Part shown: in pieces, positions 61,501 through 64,000 of the stretch
Numbering within the stretch: position 1 is the first letter of the stretch
Layout: each line of letters opens with the position of its first letter
NCBI RefSeq assembly: GCF_000147335.1
Contig: NC_014533.1
Location: 372,001 to 436,000 of the forward strand
Origin: Gloeothece verrucosa PCC 7822
Lineage (GTDB): Bacteria > Cyanobacteriota > Cyanobacteriia > Cyanobacteriales > Microcystaceae
DNA: 64,000 nucleotides
Direction of reading: 5' to 3'
Made by a program: the position numbers and the translations under genes
The notes under the pieces: generated by a model
What the model saw: only the letters and a program-made list of their open reading frames with translations
Databases searched by the model: none
What the model was told of the DNA's origin: nothing

Positions 61501-64000
61501 AAGATTCCTGACGCAAGTGTGGTAACTAGGCTGACGACTAAGGGATTTTGACGGATAGGGGGGGCTTGATTTTCAGGACGCAGGAAACCGGCTTGCTCTA
61601 AGGCGGCTAAATAGGCGTTTGTCCAAGTATTAATATCGGCGGCCAGTACGGTTAACGCTTGAGAGGCTGTACGGTCCGCTAGGATAGCATTTCTTAATTT
61701 AGCGGCTTCGGCTTTTTGCTGGGCGATAAATTCACTGCGGGTTAAGGCGGTCGCACTGGCTAAAATGTGGAATTGGAAGGCGATGTCTTCATCTAGGACA
61801 TCATCTAAGGCTTTCGGGTCTTGTTTGAGTTTTTCTAACAGGCCGGGATAGGTTTGAACGTTGAAGGTTTGTCCGGCAAATCCGGCGGTCGGTAAATCAA
61901 AGATATAACCGGGGGCCAGTATTTCGCCGTTTTGATTGGTATCTGAAACTAAACTTGCCCAAGGTACGTCTGTGGCGGCTCCTTCTGGTGCGCCTCGTAA
62001 ATTAGAAGTAAAGACTACATAAGGTAAGCCAAATACTTCTGAGTTCGTGCCTAATTCCGGTATTCCAAATTGGAAATGAACATAAGGCGTATCTAGGTTA
62101 GTTAAACTCTTGACCGAAACGCCGTAAGTGCCGGTATCTCCCGGAGCTAGGATTCTTGGACCGCCTAGCCCTACGGTTACATCTGGCTCAATGGCTCTTT
62201 CGACGAGATAACGATAGGGAACGATAGCTTCAAGTCCGCCGGGATTAATTACCTTGACATCATACAAACCATGTGGTATGTCGGTAAAGTCGAAAATGGC
62301 GGTAATTTTGGTACTATCGACCACTTGATAACGCACAGGGGCCACTTCGGCAATACCCGGACGCACTAATTTAACAATAGAGTTTTGATTAAATTGTGCC
62401 CCCAGTATGTTAGTGGTGACGTAGCGGCTATCTCCGCCTCGGTCTGTGGTGACATCGGTAATGCCGAAGGGTAAAACATCCGCTAATAAGGTAATGGGGG
62501 TATTATTCGCTGGTTGAGAATAACCTCTGACTAAAATGTAGTAGGTTCCCGGTTGAGTCGAAGGAATAGTCGCTGATTGGTTGGGGCCTAACAGTCCGGT
62601 GTAAGCCGCATCATAGACAATACCCGTCGGTGCATTGTTGTAGCGTACAAACACTTCATTAGCGGCGGCTGTAGCGGCTGAATTAACATTAACTTTTAAG
62701 GTTTGTCCTAATCCCAAATTGACTTGATATAACCGTTCTTGTCCGCTACTGAGGGTAGTTTGTAAGGGGACACCTAATTGCAGTTGTTCTACCGTCACAG
62801 AAAGGCTATCGGCCGAGGCGGTGCGGTTATTGGCCTCATTTTCCGCTTCATAAACTTGATTGAAAATGTCAGGACGTACAATTAAGCGGTATTGGCCCGG
62901 GGTCGCAGGCGGCAAGGTAGCAGTTAAACTCGAGGTGTAAGATGCCCCTGTGGCTAAAGTTCCGTTGTGGGTGATGCGCCCTATGGGACGGTCATTGATA
63001 TCCCAAATTGCATCTGTAGACAGGTAAACCGCATCTGTCCAGGTTCCCTCAGCCGGGTTATCGCCATAATTGGTGACAGTCCAGCTAAATTGAACGCTTT
63101 CACCAGATTTTGCACTAGCTGGTAGATTAATCGTGGTCACTTGTAAATCTGCCGGGGGCGGTAATTCTAGCAGTAGGGGTTGAGTGCTAGGTGTGGCGTT
63201 ATTGCCGTCATTCGCGCCTTCAAAGACTTTATATTGGGCATCCGTGAGAACAAAAACGTAGAAGGGCCCCGTTAAATCACTGGGTAAGGCGAGGGTTTTA
63301 TTAACCGTGTAACTGCTGCCGGCGAGTAATTGTCCGGTGTGTTCTTGATAGCCTAAATAACGGTCAGTTTGTAAATCTAAGAATTGATCTCGTGATAAAT
63401 AGATTAAATCCTGCCAGCTATTTTGACGAGTGGGTGTATTTCCTACGCCGGTATTGGTAACGGTATAAGATAGATTGAAAGATTGACCAACGGTAGCCCG
63501 TTCGGGAATCGTCAGAGTGGTAACTTTTAAGTCCGGGGCGGGTTGTAAGTTGACCGTTAATGCCGCCGAGGTAATGTTATTGCCTTCATCTCTAAATTCC
63601 GGCACTCGGGCCAAAATTCGGTCAGCATCAAAGTCAAGATTGGTATTTCCGCGTTTATATTCGTCGATATTGGAATCAGAGAAGACTAAAACGTAGAAAT
63701 CGCCGGAAATTCCATCGGGTAAAGTGACTTGAGCATTTTGTGTATAACTTGTACCACTGGCCAGAATGCCGCGACGAGTAAATTCGCCTAAAAATACATC
63801 AGTTAAATCTAAAGACGGGTCACGAGAGAGGTAAACTCGGTCTATCCAGGTATTTTGACGAGTATCGCGGGTTCCTAAGTTGCTGACGGTCCAACTTACG
63901 TCAATGGTTTGACCGGACAGGGGCGGGTTTTGCGGGATGGTTAAGTTGGTGACTTGTAAGTCCGGTTCTCGATAGGTGACGTTTAAGGCGGCACTGCCTA
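40536..64000 (-). CDS. Giant multidomain surface protein (N-terminus outside window)
   Basis: Uninterrupted frame of at least 7,820 residues, open at the window edge; the TTG at 63614 lies inside a CARDB domain and is not a start. Order from the N-terminal side by base position: CARDB domains (63998-62810), PPC-like (62780-62470), IPT-like (62460-62200), mixed region with helical stretch (62190-60700), Ig/Fn3-like (60690-60440), beta-propeller (60260-59480), Big_5-like (59450-59120), nine cadherin/He_PIG repeats (58800-56200), RHS-like (55630-54860), dockerin-like (54480-54290), cadherin and Big_2 (54280-53440), ZU5-like (53430-53010), coiled helices (52810-52430), YVTN propeller (51890-50740), lipase-like (49975-49150), Trp-rich (48515-48325), jelly-roll-like (47130-46580), NUC-like (46440-45740), metalloprotease (45435-44930), cadherin-like (44320-44040), PKD x6 (44030-42500), Calx-beta x3 (42490-41460), beta tail (41450-40536). 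Surely extracellular; adhesion or degradation role inferred. Confidence 0.9.
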   Translation of the reverse strand, partial: GSAALNVTYREPDLQVTNLTIPQNPPLSGQTIDVSWTVSNLGTRDTRQNTWIDRVYLSRDPSLDLTDVFLGEFTRRGILASGTSYTQNAQVTLPDGISGDFYVLVFSDSNIDEYKRGNTNLDFDADRILARVPEFRDEGNNITSAALTVNLQPAPDLKVTTLTIPERATVGQSFNLSYTVTNTGVGNTPTRQNSWQDLIYLSRDQFLDLQTDRYLGYQEHTGQLLAGSSYTVNKTLALPSDLTGPFYVFVLTDAQYKVFEGANDGNNATPSTQPLLLELPPPADLQVTTINLPASAKSGESVQFSWTVTNYGDNPAEGTWTDAVYLSTDAIWDINDRPIGRITHNGTLATGASYTSSLTATLPPATPGQYRLIVRPDIFNQVYEAENEANNRTASADSLSVTVEQLQLGVPLQTTLSSGQERLYQVNLGLGQTLKVNVNSAATAAANEVFVRYNNAPTGIVYDAAYTGLLGPNQSATIPSTQPGTYYILVRGYSQPANNTPITLLADVLPFGITDVTTDRGGDSRYVTTNILGAQFNQNSIVKLVRPGIAEVAPVRYQVVDSTKITAIFDFTDIPHGLYDVKVINPGGLEAIVPYRYLVERAIEPDVTVGLGGPRILAPGDTGTYGVSVKSLTNLDTPYVHFQFGIPELGTNSEVFGLPYVVFTSNLRGAPEGAATDVPWASLVSDTNQNGEILAPGYIFDLPTAGFAGQTFNVQTYPGLLEKLKQDPKALDDVLDEDIAFQFHILASATALTRSEFIAQQKAEAAKLRNAILADRTASQALTVLAADINTWTNAYLAALEQAGFLRPENQAPPIRQNPLVVSLVTTLASGILLGPVGKEIISNGNLVSFFEKIRQWYGDKPGQTGQQSPPPASQYNLGLSKPTHYQAFNVYVPYGEAAVDLPRSVPIPPASFASFFNATGSISNLASLTGPLGFGNENFIPAQTKLPYTIRFENAATASTNVSEIRIVTQLDSDLDPRNFQLGDLRIGDIQLHIPQGRGTFQGDFDFVRSKGFILRVSAGLDPLSNTATWLLQAIDPNTGEVLNNPNLGLLPPNTANAAGTGFVTYTILPKADLATGTEISSQARIIYNTAAPMDTQEVTSIIDAVAPTSSLTVTPLRAGSSDYLVKWSSVDDSEGSGVKWSTVYVSKDGGDFKIWKQQTSDTSGVYSGEAGHTYEFLVLATDNAGNTEKPGLGISAPDDGSAVNLGSLPTVEESTQTDLGTLPPPSPTPSTNPLFITAKENIPAATPSTRPSEFDVVIRPFTASAFATGIPTSHAGIAPLAIVTLSDGSVIASGGANRGSLYRFSATGGQAGTALATLNQPIFDLALDSTGYLWGTTGGGPLVKLDAQSGQILQQYGDGLTQTLAIETTTGLIYVSSGDGIEIFNPVTETFTHYSDLRVDSLAFAPDGKLWATTWPERGTIVRFDSAGKAQRMLEFDSPVDSLAFGKDGTRLAGLLFVSNNNGELKMVDLASLESVTVARGGSRGENIKTTSDGRVLLSQSNQIDVFNPLSAPLVVSTNPAPDAVVPLPQGQISITFDQEMFVGTASDTASVLNPNNYQLISDNGTLTPRSVQYNAATRSVVLSFNTLIPGAYELKVDDNLQSAARIPLAQDYREDFTAISDFLPYIDLQFTNPRLNRQNQTLSYDISITSRADADLLLPLRLLLEPSSSFTGRPLDSIGRTPEGAYLIDLSSSLPDGRLRPGQSITNRTITVYDPDALRVEFATSLYALPYPNQAPIITSLPVTTATAGTAYTYQVTANDPDGSVLSYLLNNAPAGMSIDASTGLITWSPTAASFVSSNVDLQVYDGRGASSSQSFTIQVSGGNRQPVFTPIAEQIRGAEGKPLTLTLNATDADNNPLNFWVNNLPPGASFNPQTRVLSWTPGYEAAGTYEDVEFVVSDGYTQVVQTTTFLIAPTNQDPTLIRPADRTVQEGDNVRIQLQGRDPENSTLTYSSRLLPGGATLNPNTGVFEWTPTFFQAGVYTIPFTVSDGESSSTETMKITVLNVNAAPVFDNLGAWQVQEGQQVLFRAFAFDPDNLGFVPQDRNSQGQLSTLEGSDPTVTYVAANLPTGATFDPETAIFSWTPGFTSAGTYNITFTATDNGDNTGVNRSATVTVPITVLNTNRPPQILALTNQTINAGQVIEIQVQATDADSDPISLTAKGLPGFDIPNFATFTDNGNGTGLLRLTPTANDGGNYTINLTATDNGNGGPVAASNTYSFVISVNAPNAPPRLNYIGDQVAVVGQLLEFLVQASDRNQETLSFSSVGLPSGATLTPTGVYGQARFSWTPTNATIGTYPITLRVTDSGNGDVSQVKSDQISFNLVARTSNQTPILTPVGNQTVNEGQTLTLNLSGFDADGDKLSYSATNLPTGAVLDAQSGILTFKPNFSQAGTYSGITLRTTDGNRSSSETIAITVNNVNQAPVIAPLPLQPGQENTQLQFTLAAGDVDNDLLVYSVTSALPTGASFDPRTGKFTWKPGFEQAGDYVVSFAVSDPAGATATQNVTLKIANVNRSPAISVSSHAVALGEKLEFNILGTDPDSNTSLTYAVDKLPSGATLDPSTGKFSWIPNPGQTGDYAVNFTVSDGELTVSKAVLLRVTTNPIPPAVTIDLTPSFPAVPGQKVLIQTVASSLADITNISAKLNGQTLTLDSQGRFEFTPTASGRYTIEASATDADGRTGTTTQILKVRNPLDLTAPSVAFAAGLEGTLISAKTPILATVDDINLDQWLLEIADLGSNNYVTLASGNNIINNAALTQFDPSTLSNGFYQLRLKATDVSGRTSTAQVALEVNSLTKQNQYKRTETDLSFTLGGVPLSLVRVYDSLNSDESGIFGSGWRLATLETNIETNVPATGQEIRGVYNPFRIGTRLYLTLPSGERVGFTFAPQRHQIPGLTYYTPAWVADAGVNYTLTSANAQLTLAGNRLYELNTGNPYNPASELFNGAEYTLSAPDGTVYYLSTERGVEEIKAANGTRLIYSDSGITSSTGETVSFVKDAAGRLTQITAPDGTQIIYRYDDQGHLISARNLALGQSSRYAYSVSDDRLTLATGSPGTGGEVITYGTTPQIGSILGDLGSAAQFNPTPTSGTLNPNQTARYTFSLRDSEIQTTSNGVVVIGVEVQGNNTLVPSIPLLQGLTPLVTQQANDSTYALFALSQSGLNLVEFSSLTGGNYSLQVSVAGDLNRDGLVDGLDGQLISSALGKAAGQTGYSKALDLNRDGVINATDVQILGGNYGFIANRAPLVNTKSVLTHVDLETTIDIASLAIDPEGDPIFYRIIDPTKGSIKFSPDGTSVTFSPQTGYSGTASFTLLADDGYSASAPQTINITVSNAPLVDLDFVVGNPRLEVGKGTTLMVMGDFADQKNVLLPSSYLSFSSENASIASITSTGYVSGLAEGVTVLKAARNGIQAVTATRIGSQATPTTTNEFYISVAEENGLDIYPLAVTLTKNATRKLLVGIADIPDSPDLRLASVGTRYFVSDPTVLQVDANGLITALKEGVADVTVIYGAAEAVIPVQVTTPHLGATVLGTEGGVIQASDGSQVLVAPEALIYDTTVNLTPLTAAEISSNLAIPQGFNFAGAFKLELDGGALALPLQFALPNSQNIAPGTEVYLLEKAAVPDITGVWQTKWLAVESAVVGTDGMIRTQSPPWQGAARPGEYLVAVPDNFAGSASVVKGKLNVTYKMPTYFVDNFSAALGFLTGTSAISSENDSYSITIGDLDENLTAAYATEGAIASPLVQWDGFKDKLKELEDTTKEIKEKNQEIQAYVRVLPRWLKKIESFTLEQIDLLIRSEADEELVTTLRKIYNAVSDKVRRLEPLRNNLVKALRVSNKLLGSAAKVLSNVNRAVAQADTFMQLFDTRPFLSITYDISSVNILKVPATGLPSVTRANVQLDPQGIPSFEISLGPVASTEQGPTAPPALQKAELTFSSGEPILYVTGSNVLIEPNSLPDPLGTQFEDLEVDFRVGNQTYQGTVLSSLSQNLGNNLFKVAIEVPTSLALGISSISIKRKQKQLRGREGTDPIYDIIKLGSNEIKLSSAGNYVFGALKTSDSISVVDGRDPRVIFEDPSKTSSNLLLARIPVGEDGPDRPQELALTTDGVRAYVPLEQSGKVALVDTMTLQQVDTNLETEGINPIKVGEGTAPRSIVIDSRDQYAYIGDGQIGAIYVLDINPSSSTYHQVVQTIQVRPAPYGIRKMAISSDGRKLFVTSPNIPFVKANAATKSQIFVINIDPADQPQNGRLNSHRWREVIGQIQGEQLAEGIAATPNPDKMVFTNRQSDRTGYGLISITNSNPDQFAASVSYTELALGAPDDYFDVNNAKSVAITNDGRYGFVVGWNGGPYGYKKEDVDGVQAGSNIGIIINPLGPNPTLAAATRPIPGGLAESLVLSADNRYLYASYPNTPGLFVFDVEQIIYTLNNPDEFILDGLDRNPESPFFNPATQRATFANDLIRVPIDDINPRISVAADYGIIKEDRPRNQFTYGILQKPDAQGNLQTSPYGPIGTGPRGLATSTPPWLSLLGPIDNTQTQEKPLTPKFSWDFDDGIEAGVNKVNLFISTFSEGKGLLPWDKVVDVSDPTVLPGLSEQQKLDFLTRDWNGYKDFNPNRILTATWESDRWSWSNQRILAFDNTSFTLPDELTLTAGQKYYWAVEAFTVDGKRNLKLGEFKAKNPVATTPFASVSVITHGFNPPIVSALEIPSEIYKLANSIIDSTDGGVVMKYDRPTGFWVPIDKNRQLLTEFKEESGFTNPDNPTSDPNYLTKLTSFLNKPKYDALPLVLLPDWLGANESAIADSGYTEAAADAFFTSIVQLDQLLGGKVGRYNGDQLVSLYDTKGNLVRQQGDIFNSPLHFIGFSRGTVVNSEIVQRLGTFFPYAGGRINSDGSPVTNSQGQAERDFQVTTLDPHDFYQKSLNAIDVNIPWPFNRRLQLGYGNFYEPLVQVWNNTTYADNYYQTVPNLESGTLTPGGRNLSQLPTIDPGNPGIRSDRTGTRAQNQDSQYTQPTDYIYNQTFNGLIGSPNNWKFDRTNFDAEAQRRGISQQEADYWWKMAEEGGLSPGAIFGFWDVSQQQNVITQVRFTNKQAPIFRQLNSSPKAMFLKPKTIKKEDYYLMNYLIPNVDANTFASSQDGPVGLVGLYKPKPLSKLVNVPDAVFRKLDGGTGLHAQRRYDWETHWEGHWKEYSSDELNQYIPGFNATTLNSLAPDKQYDDYWKNYWENYWTAWENQWNNGTPTDYHPTDGLTLFRYTIPGETTEYTHSRAYVKGGVIYDNRNDVLKYPDFLNHPEPIDVNITPNYTKESILYDPNFLNNLTRDRGIDNTGNEWTSNAANKNKPFTGDMDLFDLIGVESGRSLNPFKTKDADLNNGNNLTRPDNLPIVFNPTYGSWQDEVVRQLMQVNSLDIEHGPHMSPTWGYNKNTFAAMKTNIMRGHGRGGEIFQFTPVQITDTSFTESAVNFYANTPNINLQLGTRQGTTNYLNSRAGFTRETDPLNIGPIPIFAGQGGVHGRVLSWYSGTANLGLTEAPDALYRRLADGYNTQFYDTDFLGVNNQLNPWYVPNHIQSNTNWANNATTAPWEGIGTGWFFSVLGGGKNLRPNTSVSEKTPLNFDNTYSRRMRGDYAVPTIFNGNFDAITQINPAQTLLRTLISKSLPGWSFHNGDSSGSVDLYSHLVNINDISQSSDPTLWRELNRLGVDRSQANYAIKLNSDLTEISHNRFIIPDTGALRFNLYVKDATADSTDTLQVFLDDSSVLIGTIKLKLGQNADEISYGKRGFETFTLEIPEAWGIDLRGRPTTLKFKLNGNTEVLIDDVFFKSASLGLGIQVKDQEQQAVTDSFNQKNNYLIEKPQYAASYNSSIDSSTNSFIYTPNWVSSVVNASTIATLGPTTPVDPRFTTDPTLSNAPGGLSNPDINSYKKSGYIPGQMATSADFNRTEKDMAGTYILSNTLPQQIDVAVGPWRSLDLYAQSLVAQGKELYIIAGGSQATLTTLPEAPAPTLRDAYKTSEDLFGKEGSVVPVVPEFIWKVILVMDRPGMSLSDITADTRVIAVKFKNTSAAAKGFESVTDPRWLDWRNEEYVTTVADIETLSGLKLFTNLSNDVRDELLTKRDEARKTASQLINELPQYISEELTNGTDNTVEPKDGNSYSGADPDLQNNQLKAAPVTNSTGFTGNLLNSPELLGSVKAAALSLWNSQLNPENPFSFDVILEDLPVGQLAEAKVAQFDAQGRPIGGQIVIDIDGNGLGWFIDPTPLDHSEFSQSLNDSAFQATSNSAAYGSYDLLTTMLHEMGHIAGFISGWNGFDSNVKTLSGSSFFVGNNFSAKLTSDRSHLDATTYAYDLMNTMLAPGVRKLPSSLDLQILHQARNSNLANGKGTLQAPLTSSPLIAILNGNFNISNRTDPNFGWSTRGATAIINGQAVLQETSPLLTNFSQSFVIPQGAKTLQFTLINSDLDSSPSAPGDAFEAALLDANTLAPLVGTAAGLTQTDAFLNLQYTGAAYFSPKVKINGATTSGDLIGLTSSRIVQVDLTGISAGTVAKLYFDLLGFGSKEGSVTIDNVVIFSEGNQPLAPEANPDTSTTSQAAPVVIDVAANDTDADGTLDLSSVQIGQSASNGTLSFNANGTLTYTPNASFVGTDSFTYTIADDSGNRSNETTVTVTVNNAPPVITSLETSPNPQEGTVINFSATATDAGNDALTYTWNFGDGSDPMTGNAVSHTFVNSGTYTTTLTVTDTNGGSTSQSLTVNVNNALPTITSISSPSILNEGTPASFNATATDINNDPLTYSWNFGDNSEPILGQLVSHTFADNGTYTVTLTVSDDNGNATQQSLTVTVNNLAPLVNAGNDLTSFEGQSVSFNGSYTDPGVLDSHSIIWNFGDGNTNTGSLTPTHTYANNGTYTVTLTVIDNNGDMGQDTLTVSVFNLAPTLISVNAPTALNEGSSGSFSATATDPGNDTLSYSWNFGDSSAVIPGQNVNYTWANNGNYTVTVTVVDADGAATSQSLLVTVNNVAPTITSMTGNLTPSEGSTVVFNASATDAGNDSLTYSWNFGDGNEAVIGQTVSHVFVENGVYIVTLSVKDSDNAVTTQSLEVNVSNVAPTVKAGIDQTVYQGQAVSFNGTYTDPGILDTHTFVWNFGDGTSNTNSLTPTYVYSNSGTYTVSLTVTDDEGASSVDQFLVNVKPLPSLTINDVTVVEGDNNTSTAIFTVSLSEASTQTVTVNFATQDATAKSSLDYVAAQGTLTFAPGQTTQTISVAILGDLVDEFDEQFSIVLSNATFAALGDNQAQATIEDNDAAPSLSVDDVSITEGDNGTSLAVFKVNLSAASEKPIQVNYATANDTATAGVDYRATSGTLTFAPGQTTQTVSVEILNDQLDEFDERFLLNLTQPTHATLSDAVAVATIVDNDPLPALTVGNVSVTEGDSGSTTATFTVSLSAPSGKTVSVNYSTANGTATAGLDYTATSGTLTFAPGETLKTISVEVKGDRLVEADEIFVLNLSSPTNAIVSQSQAIGTILNNDQPRPFTIKAEGTVTINGGGDFDGNPLNLDDDALIYAGKGFTFNGNIILPVLRDAQGNAIVDQAGKQILVDRAVTVGPNYTVSNATTGKYSNLLPPQVIEQQTVTVPLYSDLLNQELVAKIPTGTPTVIFNAQQNTLNNASDWAQKFPPAGTSNNPTVVRVINGGLTIPNQVNLSNYVIIVEQGSINFNGQGHNLNNVVLIANNGNINLANVQANNLSVFASGSINMNGGARFSGSTLLANSSNSGSITFNGATTTTDSNSQLRVISQGSIVYNGATNTTGQFLASKDFTYNGNSTLFGSIEVKGNILFNAGANVVAIG
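41460..44030 (-). other. PKD and Calx-beta array in the giant protein
   Basis: Six PKD domains of about 85-90 residues with the family core (T/S)YxWNFGDG and HTFxxxGTYTVTLTV, followed by three Calx-beta domains (VTEGDxGxxTAxFTVSLS, DYxATSGTLTFAPGQTxQTxSV, DEFDERFxLNLS, ATIxDND). Calx-beta units bind calcium; PKD units act as rigid extracellular spacers. The order places them on the C-terminal side, next to the end of the protein. Confidence 0.9.
44930..45435 (-). other. Matrixin-like metalloprotease domain in the giant protein
   Basis: Zinc motif MLHEMGHIAGFISGWNGFD (first His codon at 45168-45170) with Met-turn-like YAYDLMNTM about 45 residues later. Preceding segment has the beta-strand QIVIDIDGNGLGWFID normal for this fold. 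The third ligand of HExxHxxGxxH would be Ser; a following Asp in GWNGFD may replace it as in some bacterial families. Activity is plausible, not certain. Confidence 0.75.
45740..46440 (-). other. NUC (DNA/RNA non-specific endonuclease)-like domain, altered active site
   Basis: The segment SGYIPGQMATSADF, TYILSNTLPQ, GPWRSLDLYAQ and ELYIIAGG follows the Endonuclease_NS pattern (DRGHmaPaaD, tNxxPQ, W..lE.., lyiiaG). The catalytic DRGH position reads IPGQ: Arg is Pro and the general-base His is Gln. The metal-binding Asn in LSNTLPQ remains. It is therefore likely a non-catalytic, possibly binding, version. Confidence 0.65.
48325..48515 (-). other. Trp-rich segment of the giant protein
   Basis: About 65 residues with eight tryptophans in two clusters, YDWETHWEGHWKEY and DDYWKNYWENYWTAWENQW, periodicity of three to four residues. 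Not seen in any domain I know; it may be an aromatic amphipathic helix. Confidence 0.6.
49150..49975 (-). other. Lipase-like alpha/beta hydrolase domain in the giant protein
   Basis: Begins VSVITHGFNPP (oxyanion-hole type HG), nucleophile elbow HFIGFSRGTVVNSEIV with Ser codon at 49446-49448, then VTTLDPHDFY supplying a likely catalytic Asp. The catalytic His cannot be fixed. Related domains occur in cyanobacterial exoproteins. Substrate unknown. Confidence 0.7.
54290..54480 (-). other. Dockerin-like calcium-binding pair in the giant protein
   Basis: Two EF-hand-type loops, DLNRDGLVDGLDG and DLNRDGVINATDV, about 36 residues apart, as in type I dockerin. In cyanobacteria outside cellulosomes such pairs serve as calcium-stabilised modules; a cohesin partner was not seen in this window. 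Confidence 0.8.
54860..55630 (-). other. RHS/YD-type segment in the giant protein
   Basis: TETDLSFTLGGVPLSLVRVYDS, FGSGWRLATLET, LTLPSGERVGFTF, YTLSAPDGTVYYLSTERGV, AGRLTQITAPDGTQIIYRYDDQGHLISA and NLALGQSSRYAY are typical of the RHS N-terminal DUF6531 and YD repeats. Only a few repeats are present, so no complete toxin-encasing barrel is expected. Confidence 0.75.

Noticed and set aside
63612..63614. TTG at 63614 as the start of the giant gene
   Set aside because: The same frame continues upstream to the window edge as a complete CARDB domain (DLQVTNLTIPQNPPLSGQ and on), so the start is outside.

Overview
The window comes from a cyanobacterium, most likely a unicellular Gloeothece/Cyanothece-type organism (inferred from gene content, not from any database search). 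The signs are AT-rich DNA, several HIP1 octamers (GCGATCGC at about 9979, 10809, 45044 and 51163), a quinol-oxidase-type cta operon, DUF4347/LVIVD and CARDB/Calx-beta giant surface proteins, and many short dispersed palindromic repeats.

Layout. 1-610: the end of a DevA-like ABC exporter ATPase. 941-5693 (+): ctaC-ctaD-ctaE followed 9 bp later by a type II NAD(P)H dehydrogenase. Subunit II has lost most CuA ligands, so the oxidase is probably the cyanobacterial alternative (quinol) oxidase, and the operon would form a short NAD(P)H-quinone-O2 chain. 5900-7324: a small hypothetical and a secreted BamE-like protein. 7429-10482 (-): a DnaB-N/DUF3987 protein. 10483-11432: a non-coding stretch whose centre folds like an IscB-associated omega/HEARO RNA without an IscB gene. 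11433-12884 (-): an FAD monooxygenase.

13539-28726 is a carbohydrate region: GH2 glycosidase, galT, DUF4142 protein and galK (+), a DUF4347-LVIVD-DUF5648 surface protein (+), a GH1/RmlD fusion and a glycosyltransferase/UDP-galactopyranose mutase fusion (-), and an MFS transporter (+). Galactose released by GH2 could be turned into UDP-galactose by GalK and GalT, then into UDP-galactofuranose by Glf for a surface glycan.

29801-39924 (-) is a compact lipid-type biosynthetic cluster in the order P450, FAAL-acyl-CoA dehydrogenase fusion, ACP, condensation-carrier-thioesterase protein, second acyl-CoA dehydrogenase. It has no adenylation domain for an amino acid and no ketosynthase. The likely logic is fatty acid activation, loading on ACP, desaturation, oxidation, and condensation with an unknown nucleophile. 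The product is not known to me and this is the best candidate for an undescribed pathway.

40536-64000 (-) is one uninterrupted gene, open at the window edge, encoding at least 7,820 residues: CARDB, PPC-like, beta-propeller, nine or so cadherin/He_PIG repeats, an RHS-like segment, a dockerin-like pair of EF loops, Big_2 and YVTN-propeller regions, a lipase-like domain, a Trp-rich segment, a catalytically altered NUC endonuclease-like domain, a matrixin-like metalloprotease, PKD and Calx-beta arrays and a beta-rich tail.

Three families of short dispersed repeats run through the intergenic DNA and occasionally into coding sequence. I saw no tRNA, rRNA or CRISPR array.
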